DNA of 64,000 bases from Bugulina stolonifera (GCA_935421135.1 OW285190.1:7574501-7638500); one strand, 5' to 3'. Shown: positions 23,569 to 35,780, numbered from the stretch's first letter. Numbers and translations are program-made. Notes: a model not told the origin generated them from the sequence alone.

Positions 23569-23749
23569 ATGATACGTATATTATATAAATGTAAATGTAT
23601 ATACACTGTATTAAGACACATGTACAATGTCTTAACGAAATTTATATCTATATATAATGTATATACATGTACATTACATGTATATAATGCACATGTATTA
23701 TTATAAGTGCATAGCATTTTGAACAATACTACAATATACGATGTATTGT

Positions 23750-24130
23750 CACAATTTTGTGGAGTAACTCGGAGTTATATTCTCTCAGTGATTGAGTAGA
23801 TGCAAGGGCAAACAACTTTATATGAGGCATGTTGATAAAGTTCAACTATAGAGGGAGTTATCCTCTTTTGATTGAAATTGCAAATAGAGAGTGCACAACT
23901 TCACATCAATGTGTATAGCTATAAAATACAACTGAACTTACAATGATGTTTGATGGATTTTGCAACCACAACCCGAATCCACCCCAATACCATTCATTTC
24001 CCAGATGACAATGTAAAATCTGAGGACAAATTATGTTGTCTTTAGCCCTGAGCCTAAGCATAATCCTTGTATGGTGGAGAATTTGGTCTCTTGTGAATAC
24101 AAGAGTATTAAATATTTACGTTATTCTAGA
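23750..24130 (+). repeat. Dispersed repeat R1, copy 2 (fullest plus-strand copy)
   Basis: It runs from TTTTGTGGAGTAACTCGGAG through CAAACAACTTTATAT and TTCACATCAATGTGTAT to CTTGTGAATACAAGAG. Copies on the minus strand start with the matching CTTGTATTCACAAG. Mobile element class unknown; no ORF and no evident terminal repeats. Confidence 0.75.
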
Positions 24131-24523
24131 GTGATTTTAACAGTAGGGTAGAGTTGGTGTTGCTTTATATGTACAGACACACCGCTATGTATTATATTAA
24201 TCTGTTATATACGTACATGTAATGTTAGCTAGAAGCTACACTCTCCTGCCTAGTTATCGCCCTTAGCTATTCAGGAAGGACAACTCCTCACCTACCAACT
24301 CCTAGTATTTTACTAGGGTGAATTACATGCAAAACAGCGCAATCAACTGAATCTAAGAATTTAGAACTTTATCAGGTCTTACTGTATGTTCCATGGTCAA
24401 GTTGGCTGTGACTCTATTATATAACTATTTTAAGCTTTCTTCTTATAACTCAATATACCCTTTAGCTTTTTTTCGTTTTGAAGTATTTGTCCAGTATAAT
24501 AAGTAACCTTAGATTTCCTAAAC

Positions 24524-24640
24524 TTCATTCCTCTGATGATGATGTATGGATATACATCGAAATATTAGGGGTCAATGAAATATAAAATGCGTCTCGTCTT
24601 ACTATTATTAAGATATTTGCTCGCACCAACATTTTCCAAA
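24524..24640 (+). ncRNA. Penelope-type hammerhead ribozyme motif
   Basis: CTGATGA (24533-24539), one extra T, stem II GATGTAT/ATACATC with loop GGAT, then GAAA (24559-24562). Stem III would be the self-complementary ATAT, with cleavage after 24566. Stem I pairs CCT with AGG and, across an internal loop, TTCATT with AATGAA. A minimal palindromic stem III is known from hammerheads of Penelope-like elements, which act as dimers. The tail to CACCAACATTTTCC matches 11808 on the other strand. No reverse transcriptase is seen. The extra base at the stem II junction lowers certainty. Confidence 0.6.
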
Positions 24641-25829
24641 TTATGTATTTACATGTAAAAGAAGACTGAGAATCACTGTATAAAAAGGTGAAACTTTAAA
24701 ACTATAATGATGTGGAAGTTAAACAAGCCCAAACGAACAGACTGTTAATAATTACACAATATAATTTTGGATAATATTAATTGACTTAGTTGTATGCTGT
24801 TCTCAGCCTTGCAGCCAAGATGTAGTATATAATGTGATATACGTAGGTGTATGTTATACACGTACATGCGTATGATAGTAATAGTTGTCCAAGCTGCAAT
24901 TTCTATCGGTTACCAAATTTTATGTAACGTGTTCTTAGAGAGTTGGAATAAACTAGACCAAATTTTAGAGAACAACTTTTACTAAATATATTTGACTTTC
25001 TACTGGCGTCATGGCTACAATAATGTATTAAAATAGAACTTAAACATTTGCACATGTTACATAAGTGACAAAAGATTCTAAAATAATATACACCTAATTA
25101 ACAAGAAAAAAATACAAATTTAACAGCATGGCTGAATGCAATAACTTACTATGTAGATGTGGAGGTGTCTCCAAAAGAATAGAATAGTAGTAGATGTACG
25201 GTAGCTACAGTGTGAGTGTCCAATACTAAACTGGGTACTGAACCAAAGTTGTCTCTCAGATTATGGTGCTGGGTGGAGATGGGTTCAAACCAGCCAATTG
25301 ATGCAAGCATGATCAGGTACAGGTGATCAGAGAAAAAGAACAAGCGTTGCTAGCAATATATTAATGATTAATTATGATGCATTTCCTGGTAGAGAGTTGA
25401 ATAAGTATTACAGTGATGTATGCCTAATCCTGGTACAGGCTATAATGTGAAAATGACCAGGCAAATTATCATGTGAAAGCCTCTTACAGAATAAAAACGA
25501 TAACATCAGATCTTACCAAATATAAAAACCATACTAATGAATAAAAGGTTTGTGTGCAAATGTGTTGAGAACAATAATGTGAGATGCGATAGTATTACAA
25601 TGTAGTAGCAAGCGCTATAGACTATGTACATTTTTTTTAGTATTCAATGCAATAAGCCAATGTTAGTAGACCCTTAATACTAGTAATTATTAATAATTAA
25701 GTTCTGCTGTGGCTTTCTGATTGTTACAGACCTCAATGTTCTCAACATATGCAAATTTTGAACAAAATAGGAGAACAAAAATTAAATTGGATTTTGAAAC
25801 CCAATTTAACATACAATGTATATACACGT
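24641..25829. other. Intergenic, nothing recognised
   Basis: AT-rich sequence; no supported ORF, RNA gene or internal repeat. Confidence 0.5.
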
Positions 25830-26190
25830 GAAATTTAAAATCACCCATTTACTATACTTGTATTCACAATGGACCAAATTTGCCACCATAGTACAATGCT
25901 TTAGCATAAGCTCCGTCTCTAAAGACATTATAATCTGCACCCAGTATTGGGACAAAGATTCAGGGATTGTGGCTACATAATCCATCAAAAGGCCATAATA
26001 TATTATATGTAAGTTAAAATCTATTTCATAGACATACTGATGGATAAGAAGTTGTGCACTTTTCATCTACAAATTTAATCAAAGAAGGATAACTCCCTGC
26101 ATTGAACTTTATTATCATACTTTATTTAAATTTGTCAGCCCTTAAACCCACCCTTTGACTGAGAGAGGACGATTCCGATTTTGTTACCAA
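25830..26190 (-). repeat. Dispersed repeat R1, copy 3
   Basis: Reverse-strand copy from CTTGTATTCACAATGGA to CTGAGAGAGGACGATTCC. It shares the GGATAACTCC and TTGAACTTTATTATCAT boxes with 32855. Confidence 0.75.
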
Positions 26191-26348
26191 AACTATTTAG
26201 CTGCAATATGGTCTACCTAACATACATTATATACAATTCACGTGCACTTGAAATATACTTAGGATTGTAGATTATTTTTCTGCAAACCAGCTATGTTAGC
26301 ATTCATCAATAAATACATGTACATGTATCTAAGCTGTCTTAAGATTAT

Positions 26349-26600
26349 CTAATAGATACTAATCGTGTCTTCGAGGTCTCTTGGACGACGGTCGCAAATC
26401 AAAATCTTAAGATGGCCGTCCGGCCTAGGCCACAAGGGCTATTGGCCTGGGACTTTGCTTATGTGGACAAAAACATCCCTATCTCATCTGCACACCTGAT
26501 TTCTTCACGCGATAATTAGTATTTTGCTTTTATTCCAGTCGGTGTTTTCACGACTCTATGACGGATGTGTGCCGGAAAATAGTTTCACATGTTGGCCTGT
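26349..26600 (+). mobile_element. MITE family C, right end missing
   Basis: It begins GTGTCTTCGAGGTCTCTTGG and follows the reverse complement of 59344-59613 through ATGACGGATGTGTGCCGGAA, then diverges before the second terminal repeat. Confidence 0.75.
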
Positions 26601-26676
26601 GCTTGAAATGTTTGTCCTGCATACACTGAATAAAAACACTACGTGCAAATAAAAAGATTTAATATTGAATTGATTG

Positions 26677-26716
26677 TACATGTACATGTACATGTACATG
26701 TACATGTACATGTACA
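26677..26716 (+). repeat. (TGTACA) hexamer array
   Basis: About seven ACATGT/TGTACA units; the same hexamer as the start of the 18717 array. Confidence 0.95.
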
Positions 26717-27499
26717 TAGTTTCAAAATAAATAACCTAAGTGCAGCTTTCCAAATCATCCTATTCACAATGGATACTACAGCCACTCCAATACAGTTACG
26801 TACAATATACATACACAGTGTTCGAAGTGTGGTTATACGGGAGTATACGGCGTGTACCCACCTCAATTTTGGCGGGTACACAGTCAGTAGGCGTGTACCC
26901 TCATGGTAATTGGTTAGTTTTGCTGAAGACACGGCGGTTTTCGCAATCGAAATAGGTTTACTGGTTGCCGAGTGACTGCTGATAGCAAAATTTCCCTCTA
27001 ATCTAGGATCGTTCGATTGATAACAGCGTGTTAGGCTAATTTCGAAATATCAAAGTAAGTTTATAGTAGCTTGGACCAGCAACCTGCTCACAAATACATC
27101 CTTCTTCTTTACTAACAAAGTTAGTCTTTGTATCAATGGTTTCATATGACTTGAATATGGGTTACACTTTCTATAGTATTTTCAGTTTTCCGAACGCGTT
27201 TGCAGAGCCATGAAAACTTTTTGACAAGGCCAAAGGCAATGGCCAAACAGTTGAATTTAAAATAGTTTTTTAGCACTAAACCTTAACATCAAAAAAAAAT
27301 TGTTGTACTCTATAGGAATTTGAAGGTTTACTGAGTGATAAATATCGGAGATAGAAGTTGTATATATCTTACTTTGCTGGTAATAGTGGTTTTGTTTAGT
27401 TACCTTAACTAGTTAATAAAATCAAATATAAAATTACAAATAAAATTAACAAAATATAAATATGATCATGATGTTGTATATAAAAAATAACATGAATAT

Positions 27500-27812
27500 T
27501 GTTATGGATTGTACTGTTCATTCAACTGTCATTCCATAAACCTTCTCTGGGTTGTCTAGACACTTGCAGATCTAACTTTTACTTTATTAACACTTCAACT
27601 TCTCTTCCACTTTCTCTCTACTTACTCTACTCTTCCTTCTCCCTTTTTCTCTATATAAAAATCCCTTATATATATGTATGTAAAATAGCTACATGCAGCT
27701 AGAGCTACATGTAGCTAACTCCTATTATAATTATATAGGCAAAAAAAGCAACAGCTTCCCTAGCCTTACAATTACAATACCAGCTTGCAAAACACTTCTA
27801 GAATCTACCACA
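27500..27812 (-). repeat. 3' LTR of the minus-strand element
   Basis: Direct repeat partner of 29118-29431. It contains a TATA-like TATATAAGGG in minus orientation. Confidence 0.92.
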
Positions 27813-27999
27813 TTCTCCCCTTCTAGATGAGGTGTGGGTATTACCTACACCTACATCTATAAACACAATGGATAACCTGATCATAAAAAGTAGAAGAAAG
27901 TTTTAGTATATGTCCATTAGTTTTAAAACTTAGTTTCTATACAATTGTCTTGTCTGGTCTTTAGCATCAGCGGTAGCAGATACAAAGATATTCCTTTGC

Positions 28000-28612
28000 C
28001 TCCTCAATATTATGGACATCACACTTGTGCTCACTCCGATGTTAGTAGTATACGTCCCACAAATAGAAGGTTAGAGGCTCCTATAGGTTGCATTATACCA
28101 TTCTACAGTAGACACTGGATACACCATCTGAACATCACACCAGTGCTCTCTTCAATGCAAGCAGTATCAGTCCAACCAAGCAGAGGTTTAGAGGCTCCTA
28201 TAGGTTGCATTAAACCGTGTTAAGCTACAGTAGACTTTGGATATGCCAGCTGAACATCAATATATAGTAGGCAACAGACAAGTACTCCTTAGTTAGAAAT
28301 CTCCGTTTTTATACCATTGTCCTGTTTTGTCTTTAGCACCATTAGTAGATACAAGTGATTCTCGTGTCTCCTCCATATGTTTGAACATCACACCTGTGCT
28401 CACTTCGATGTTAGTAGTATACGTCCCACAAATAGAAGGTTAGAGGCTCCTATAGGTTGCATTATACCATTCTACAGTAGACACTGGATACACCATCTGA
28501 ACATCCACCGTGCTCACTTCAATGTTAGTAGCATCGATTCCCCAAATAGAAGGTTAGAGGCTCCTATAGGTTGCATTATACCATTCTACCGTAGATTCTG
28601 GATGCACCATCT
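28000..28612 (-). repeat. About 125-bp repeats inside the LTR element
   Basis: The box ending AGAGGCTCCTATAGGTTGC occurs four times (near 28073, 28190, 28440 and 28555), each time after a CTGAACATC or CATCACACCTGTGCTCAC segment. A second pair of about 150 bp lies at 28714-28864 and 28891-29040. Tandem growth of a non-coding interior. Confidence 0.85.
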
Positions 28613-29117
28613 GAACGACGAGATATAACAGGCACCAACAAACAGTACTCATACAATTAAAATAATTACAAAAACTAAAATAAATACATAACACAATAAT
28701 TTCTATCCAATTGTCATTAGAGAGAAAGTATCCTCCAGCTTCCTGGTTCACTACTCTTAGGTGTAGATCCTGATGAGCTATACACAGCTTGATAGGCCAT
28801 GGCATAAACACCACGCTCACGCTGGACTCTTACAAGATAGTCTACCCTATCCATCTAAGCATGACTTTCCATACGAGTTGTAAGTGTTAGAGAGAAAGTA
28901 TCCTCCAGCTTCCTGGCTCACTACTCCTAGGTGTAGATCCTGATGAGCTATACACAGCTTGATAGGCTATGGCATAAACACCATGCTCACGCTGGACTCT
29001 TACAAGATAGTCTACCCTATCCATCTAAGCATGACTGTCCAAGTCAGTCGGTGTAATACGAGTTGTAAGTGTTGAGCAGTTAGAGTGTTTAGACCGGAAT
29101 CCCACTGCTGCCACCAA

Positions 29118-29431
29118 TGTTATGGATTGTACTGTTCATTCAACTGTCATTCCATAAACCTTCTCTGGGTTGTCTAGACACTTGCAGATCTAACTTTTAC
29201 TTTATTAACACTTCAACTTCTCTTCCACTTTCTCTCTACTTACTCTACTCTTCCTTCTCCCTTTTTCTCTATATAAAAATTCCTTATATATATGTATGTA
29301 AAATAGCTACATGCAGCTAGAGCTACATGTAGCTAACTCCTATTATAATTATATAGGCAAAAAAAGCAACAGCTTCCCTAGCCTTACAATTACAATACCA
29401 GCTTGCAAAAACACTTCTAGAATCTACCACA
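29118..29431 (-). repeat. 5' LTR of the minus-strand element
   Basis: Adjacent to the primer-binding site; nearly identical to the other LTR. Confidence 0.92.
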
Positions 29432-29668
29432 ATATTCGCATTTGTTGGATTGTCACTAGAGAAAGAGTCTGTATTCAATAACATAACATATAAATAATAA
29501 ATCAAACATATATAATATTAATTATATTATGATTATAATAATAATAATATAATTAATATAATTAGAATATAATTAGAATTATTATATAAAAAAAGTAATC
29601 TAATTATCATGAGATGATTATTATAATAGAGTGAATCAATAGAATTAGATAATTAAATGATAATCATA

Positions 29669-30446
29669 TGTAACGGTTTCTGGTTTCTGGTGTGGTCGTC
29701 CTAAGACGACTCCCGAGTCTAAAGTGAAGTGCCTATGAGTGGTGCTAGGCCTTCTCATTACATGAAAGATTGATCGGAGTCAGTAGTCAAAGAACTACCA
29801 AATACGACCCATATGATCCCGAGTCAATGCTTGTTTACTATACTGAGAAAGAGAGTGATCCGACCTAGTAGGCAGTTCGTGTTGCAAGGTCGAGGACCTT
29901 AACAACTAGAATGACCTATCTACAAAGTGAAAGTCTCTGTATATAAGTATAGATGTGTCTTTGTTGAGAGCCAAGCAAGAACTGAGACACAAACGTAAAA
30001 ACTATGCCCTTTATATAGTGAGAGGACTTCCGGTAAAAAGGCCAACGTAGTGTCGGAAAAAGACGACGTCGGGTCGTCCGGAAATTTTGCAACAACATGG
30101 CGGCCGGAAGCCCGATGGCCGACCCAAAATGGGTCGGGTTATTACAAAAGATGCTTAGAATCATCTAGATCGTATACAAAATGAATATCAGGTAATTCTG
30201 AGAAATCGGGCCTCTTTACATGGGTATAAAAACAGTACAATGTCTCCGTAATGCTATATACAAGTATGTAATTATCAAATGTAAGGTTAGACATGCAATA
30301 TAAGACAAGTATAAGTATAAGAACAGCTAAGTGCAAGAGAACAAGTGTTAGATGAGTATTGCTGTGGCAACTACTAGGCACTTAGGGTGCTATAAGGTCC
30401 ATCAGGGTGGCTGGAGTCGTATATACAAATGTCCTGGACCATTACA
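29669..30446 (-). mobile_element. Solo LTR, family B, copy 2 (778 bp)
   Basis: On the minus strand it starts TGTAATGG and ends CCGTTACA, matching 10929-11726 along most of its length (TATATAAAGGGCAT, the AACAAAGACACATC region, CCTACTAGGTCGGATCACTC). No clean target duplication is visible. It lies inside the hAT element. Confidence 0.85.
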
Positions 30447-31690
30447 CTATTAGTGTACTTGCATGCTGCATATTAGTGTGCTGGCATGTTGCCTATTAGT
30501 GTACTTGCATGCTGCCTACATGCATGATAGTTTGTCGAGCATTTTAGGTAGTCTTTTTAAGGCGATACTATATTTTTAGTCTACATTGAGTTTACTGTCA
30601 GTATGATATGATTTTTCTTGCAAAGGTTATATTCGGTCGTGTATTTAACTTTGAGGCCAGTTTTTTACTGCTGCTGCCAATTTATAAAACATTTAACATT
30701 TTTGGAAGATATTGTCACAATTCGTGAGGATACTTGTAATAGTGTTTAGTGATTCAAAGGAAGCTGGTGAGGAATTTAATTTTGCAGAAATAATACCCTA
30801 ATTTATAATTTTCATATCTACTGCTCGCTGGTGAAGCTGGTTTTTTTCTAACATTACTGTTCTGGTGTTGTGGCAATGTCTTTTGTTCACTTTTCTAGGC
30901 AATTTTGCACCATTGGTTCAAACCCCAGTCAGGACCTGGTGTTTTCATGGATTTGATGCAGGACTCTGACAGCTCCCACAGATAAATTTTTTAAATTAAC
31001 AAAATTATAATAGTATCAGAGAAAAGCCACTGAGTATATATATTATATAAACTGGTGAAACTCCCTTCCACAGGTATGTATTTTTCATAGGCTTCAACCT
31101 TTGACCTTTTCCTTATAGCTGTTGTTCAAATAACGTTACTGGTGCTATATACTAAAGTCTACATGTAGGGTGTGACAAGGGAAATACGTGTATTTTATTG
31201 TATAATACTTTTGTTCATTATAGTTTTGTTGATAAGCTTCAACTCCTTCCCTTCTCTAGTGTTGATGTCAATGTCATAGCTATTTTGCTGAATTACTATA
31301 GTTTTCATACTGTAGCAGTTACATGCTGTTTTTTGTGTTTATTTACTTTTGACAACATATACTGTAAACTGTAGTTCAGCATTTTGTAATAAATGAAGAA
31401 GTTGTTTTCTCCCTGACTACATGTATTGTTATTACAGAAAGAAAGATAAGGGGAGTTGGCATGTTTTAAATAGTATAGATCTATTCATTCTTACAATCAA
31501 TGCAGCAGTAATACAAAATTGAAGGACGCAAAGCTTACTTAGTAGTTTAAAATATGAGGAGTGGTCTACATTGGAACTGTGTACTCTGTGTAATGAGGTT
31601 ATTCATTAGCTATCAACTACAATTAGAAATTGTCCTCTCTTGTTTTGTCTTGCTGAAATGAGAAAACAACTTCTAATTATAAGCTGCAGC
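30447..31690. other. Interior of the 5-kb hAT element
   Basis: Non-coding. Around 30905-30985 there is a fragment of the SINE seen at 46973 and 60430 (GGTTCAAACCCCAGTCAGGA, TTTTCATGGATTTGA, CTCTGACAGCTC). No transposase reading frame was recognised. Confidence 0.5.
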
Positions 31691-31787
31691 TTCTGAGTGA
31701 CCATGCACAGTTTAGGAAAGGCCCTAAGATTGCAGGTAGGTACCGTGTACCCACCTCATTTGTTCCACTTCGAACACTGTACATACA

Positions 31788-32854
31788 TAATAATTATAGG
31801 TACTGTTTGGAACAGGACCTACAATACGGAGGTCTTGTGTGCCAAATCAATCGGGCACGCAAAAGATCTCGGCTTCAGTGCTTCAGTTCCATCCATGTGC
31901 GGCCTGGTCTTGTTCACATCCCTGTGATCACACTGAATTACTCCACACATGAGATGAAGAGCAATGTTGTATAACTAGCAGAAAGCTTTGTTTACTGTTT
32001 ACTTGCTTCATTTTTGAAGGTTTGACTATAAAATAGCTTTCTCAAAATCTGGGAGCATTATTTTACTTGACTCCTGGCTTGAGCATACATCTGTCTGCTG
32101 TTGAATAAACCATTTTAAGACCAGACATAAAATTGATGTTAAGAGTCCAAACCAAAGAGTTACAATTGATTAATGTGTTGCTACTAATGCAGACCTTGAT
32201 TTCAATGAGAAGGAGGATCTACCCATTTGACACCCAAACCACAATAGCAAATAATTCTGCTTGCTGCACATGATTACACACTATTGATATTAGTAAAATG
32301 GTTTTAAAATCTTCATGTTTCATTATTCTTTAGACATTGGATCCATTGATGTGTTCATGGTTGTAGTTGTTTTGCAACTGTAATTTAGTCACTGCAAATT
32401 GAAGAACCCTTCCATGTCTTCAGTTTTTGTAACTGTTTTTATTTTAGGCCCGTTGTAAAGGCAGTCTGAATATATGCTTCTAGTTATTGCCAGACAGAAT
32501 CCCTGACATATCTACTAAGCCAACTACTGCTGAAGCAAATAGGAATAAGATCCTAAAGCAGGTTGTTAGGATAGAGGGTAAACTTCAGGCACAGGCCAAT
32601 TTGTTAAAATATTTTCCAGTCTGTGCCAAAAGCAGAAATCCTCGTTTTCAAACCAAGAATTCAGTTGTACTTATGAGATAGGAACGGTTTCGTTCGGCAA
32701 GGAAAAATCAAGGATGCAATTGGTGTCGCTAAATTATGTTTCTACTTAACTATTACAAATTAAAATCATAATATAGCAGCATGTCAAAACAGTAACCCCA
32801 GAGGACAGTCTACTATCAAAATCACTACAGAAAAACGTAAGTGTTCAATAATCT
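31788..32854. other. Intergenic, nothing recognised
   Basis: No supported gene. A 30-base piece near 32685 (AACGGTTTCGTTCGGCAAGG) resembles the middle of MITE family C. Confidence 0.4.
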
Positions 32855-33225
32855 TGTATTCACAAGGAACTAACTTCACCTCCGTACAGATTCTATGCAT
32901 AGGCTTTGCCTCTGAACACAGCATAAAATGTACTCAGATTTCATATTTCATAGACCTTGACACCTAGAAAAAAATTGGCACATAGTATTAGCGTAGAGAT
33001 CTGGGCTATGGTTACACCGTTACATAATCCATTGGAATACCATGTTAGTAAAAATGCATTTTGTAAATATACACATTTTTGTGAAGTTGCGCGCTCTTCA
33101 TTTGCAATTTGAATCAAAAGAGGATAACTCCTTCTATTAAACTTTATAATCATACTTATAGATTTTTCTGCCCTTGCATCTACTCATTCGCTGAGAGAGT
33201 ACAATTCTGATTTCTAGGTAGTGTA
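32855..33225 (-). repeat. Dispersed repeat R1, copy 4
   Basis: Starts CTTGTATTCACAAGGAAC and ends near CGCTGAGAGAGTACAATTC; aligned boxes as in 25830-26190. Confidence 0.75.
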
Positions 33226-34160
33226 GTTTACACAGCTAAATAATATATAATGTACATGTACCAACGTACATGTACATTATATGTTACATGTATATGTTAC
33301 ATGTATAGTCTTGCAGACAACACTACATGGGCATATAGATATAGGTGTGCGTGTGTGCTTGCGTGCGTGTGTGTGTAGGTGTGCGTGTAGGCGTACTGTA
33401 TAATTATTGCATTACCCCCCTCCCCTTCCCCACAAGAGAAATTCATTTCCTACAATGTTATATACATGTACATAAACACATGGGATTGCATGCTGACCAT
33501 TTGGTAACACAAACAATACTAGAGGAAAGCTTGTCACTGCTTACCATGACTGAGTAGCAGTGTTGGAGGGAGGTCAACTGAGTGAGTTCAAAGCCCTCTG
33601 TCTCAAAGTAACCCTTAACACAATAGAGCACCTGTGGAATTACATGTACATGTCGATGTGAACATTATATACCCAATGCACCCCTTGCTCTAACAACTAG
33701 CTGCATCAATTTTGTTTTGTTGATGTTTTACTAAGTAATCATAGACCAAAGCTTTGATGTTTAACCAGACTTGTTTGCTAACTGATGAGTACTGTTATCA
33801 AAAACAAAAATGTTGACAAAGCTTAAGTTAGTGATAAGACACACCCCTGCATTGACAGCTAAGCCTCGACTTCACCGGACAACGTTGTATCAAACCAATA
33901 AAGTTTGAAAGCTTGTGTACACTGCAGATAGCGGTCTATATGATAGTGCAGTCACTGTGTTAATAATCAAAAGCTATTATTTAAAAAAAAGCCAAACATT
34001 CATTGAGCACCATTGCGCTGGGCATTAGACTAACTGTTCACAAGAGAAAGGGGTATGATGCATTTCATTCAATAAAAGCAGAGCTGGAAGCTAGAGATGA
34101 TGCAGAGAAAATGGACAAGTGTCTCTACACTTACTTATTACCATCTATAACCCATCCAAT
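33226..34160. other. Intergenic with ACATGT palindromes and a GTGTGC run
   Basis: Short ACATGT palindromes (33250-33310) and a GT-rich run (33345-33395). The open frame 34003-34206 has a coding-like composition at its start, but its second half is antisense to the FUT3/FUT5 shared flank; not called as a gene. Confidence 0.4.
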
Positions 34161-35120
34161 TATTAAAAATGATACCATAGTAGAGAAAGGCTGTGCCACC
34201 AAGTAAGCAGTTGACTGTAACTTCAACACTCACTTCTCCATCATTGCAGGGAGTGAATGCCAGGCCACCCATTGCGTTATTATAACTGAAAACTTTAATC
34301 AAGTTTTTATCATGGTTCTAGCAGGAATATCACAAAGGAAAAAATAGGTACGTAAAACAATAATGCTAAAACAATACTCCTACACCAAAAAACCATTGTT
34401 TGTTGGATAGTACATGAAGCGCATATCAAATGAGTTTTAGATCTTGCAATTTGATTGACCGATACAGGATACTTTTTTACCTACAGGATGATATGGCCAA
34501 TCACTAGCCTGTGTGTAGGTCCTGTGGCATGTAGTACTATTATCTGCCCATATCCGTGTTATCGAAAGAACTCTGCATTTGTCATAAAGGCAGTAGTGGC
34601 TACTCAATATCAATGCAATATCGTGTGACAGAGTTGAGATAATCAAAGGAAGGTTTTCTGAATTGACATCGGAATATGGATAGATAACTCCTACTGGTGA
34701 TATTATTGTAGGTAGTGTATTTTGAGGCTACTGTAGCATCTATCAACTACCCTTAAAATAATTTAGATCTGTTTATGGAGGTATTAGGCAATACTAATAT
34801 AGTAGGTCAGCAGGGAAATTTCCGATTTTCAGTCCAGTCCAACTTTAGTCATAGCTGTCGTTTTCAAGAAAATTGTTTGAAGTTCAACTAAAGTACTACA
34901 ATTATAGGTACAAAAATAAGTAGAAGTACTCATAAAAATCACACGTACAAAACCTCCTTTGAACTTTTGAATCTCATTTCTTACTAGAGCCTGTTTTTCT
35001 CCCACATTATACTAATTACACCGTAGTCGCCACAGCAGGTTGACCACCGTATTCTGGACAAGCTTTGAAAACAAGAATGAGCTCTCATAGTAATTGTTGC
35101 CAACATGCATAGAGTTTACG
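34160..35120 (-). pseudogene. Coding-like relic of an unknown gene, FUT3 flank
   Basis: On the minus strand three segments read better as protein than as random DNA and have partners at 54560-55160: GDYGVISI (about 35020), PTIISPVGVIYPYSDVN running into a longer open frame to 34437, and YNNAMGGLAFTPCND to LLGGTAFLYYG (34285 down to about 34175). The last is preceded by GTTTTCAG, a good splice acceptor. Differences between the two copies leave many residues similar. The protein family is unknown to me; it could be an extracellular domain. It is on the FUT strand, about 0.7-1.6 kb after the FUT3 stop. Confidence 0.35.
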
Positions 35121-35631
35121 ATAGCCTGAAGCAATAAAACCTACTAAAAAGTAGACAATTTCTGATGTAATTGTTCCTGCAATCGAAATCAAGATCTTTA
35201 ATGCAGCAATGTTTGAAACCTAGACAAGATACTGGTACAATCAACGAATGCCAGCAAATGACTGCTGAAGAGACCCAGGATTTGCTGCTATTCTATATGG
35301 AGGAGGGGGAGGGGCAAGATGCCACAAAACAAACAATATATTCCACTCAAACAACATGTATTTGATTGTATCCGTAACTACAGAATTGTTTAGAGTGAAT
35401 TACTTCATTAACTAAAGATTATGTTATATCTTGTAAAGCTGTGTAAGAAATGAAGAAACTAGTTACAGTAAGCTATCAAAGAAAACTGAGTTTATACCTG
35501 TCAATAGACATAGAACTTTTCTTAAATGACTCTTTAATCTCAATAGACTCTACAATATCAAATGATTTTGCAATCTCTAACTAACAAATATATAAGCGCA
35601 GACATGTGCAACATGATATTATTTTCATTAA

Positions 35632-35637
35632 TTTATT
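35632..35637 (-). other. Polyadenylation signal, FUT3
   Basis: AATAAA in minus orientation, about 145 bases after the stop, within the 3' flank shared with FUT2. Confidence 0.55.
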
Positions 35638-35780
35638 CAAAAATTAATGTTTATACAATGTACGCCTATATTGTTCTTAGTGCAATATACACCGATAACA
35701 TTGCAAACGGTTAGCTGTAGTGGCTGTTGTAAATTCTCGCCCTGATGCTGGACATGGAGCTCGCGGATTTAGACAGTTCT

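Larger units (their letters stand above)
27500..29431 (-). mobile_element. Non-autonomous LTR retrotransposon, young
   Basis: Two direct repeats of 313-314 bp (27500-27812 and 29118-29431) differ by one substitution and one inserted A. On the minus strand they read TGTGGTAG to CATAACA, flanked by ATAT on both sides. Just inside the right LTR is a primer-binding site reading TGGTGGCAGCAGTGGGATT (29116 to 29098), complementary to a leucine-like tRNA 3' end. Just before the left LTR is the polypurine tract AAGGGGAGAA (27822 to 27813). The 1.3-kb interior has no gag or pol, so it depends on a helper. Confidence 0.93.
26816..31779. mobile_element. hAT element of about 5 kb with nested retroelements
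   Basis: The left end CAGTGTTCGAAGTG and right end CACTTCGAACACTG are perfect inverted repeats of 14 bp. They are flanked by TACATACA at 26808-26815 and 31780-31787, an exact 8-bp target duplication. Removing the LTR element at 27500-29431 and the solo LTR at 29669-30446 leaves about 2.25 kb. No transposase ORF is visible in the rest. Subterminal ACCCACCTC and GTACACGG boxes recur at both ends and in the copy at 20371. Confidence 0.88.

Noticed and set aside
28755..28800. Another CTGATGA hammerhead core inside the LTR element
   Set aside because: No GAAA follows at a stem II distance; the match is to seven bases only.
33780..33815. CTGATGAG with nearby AAAAACAAAAA
   Set aside because: No stem II pairing and no GAAA in the right place.
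34003..34206. 67-codon plus-strand frame with charged, coding-like start
   Set aside because: No ATG-supported context, no homologue recognised, and its second half is antisense to a duplicated flank.
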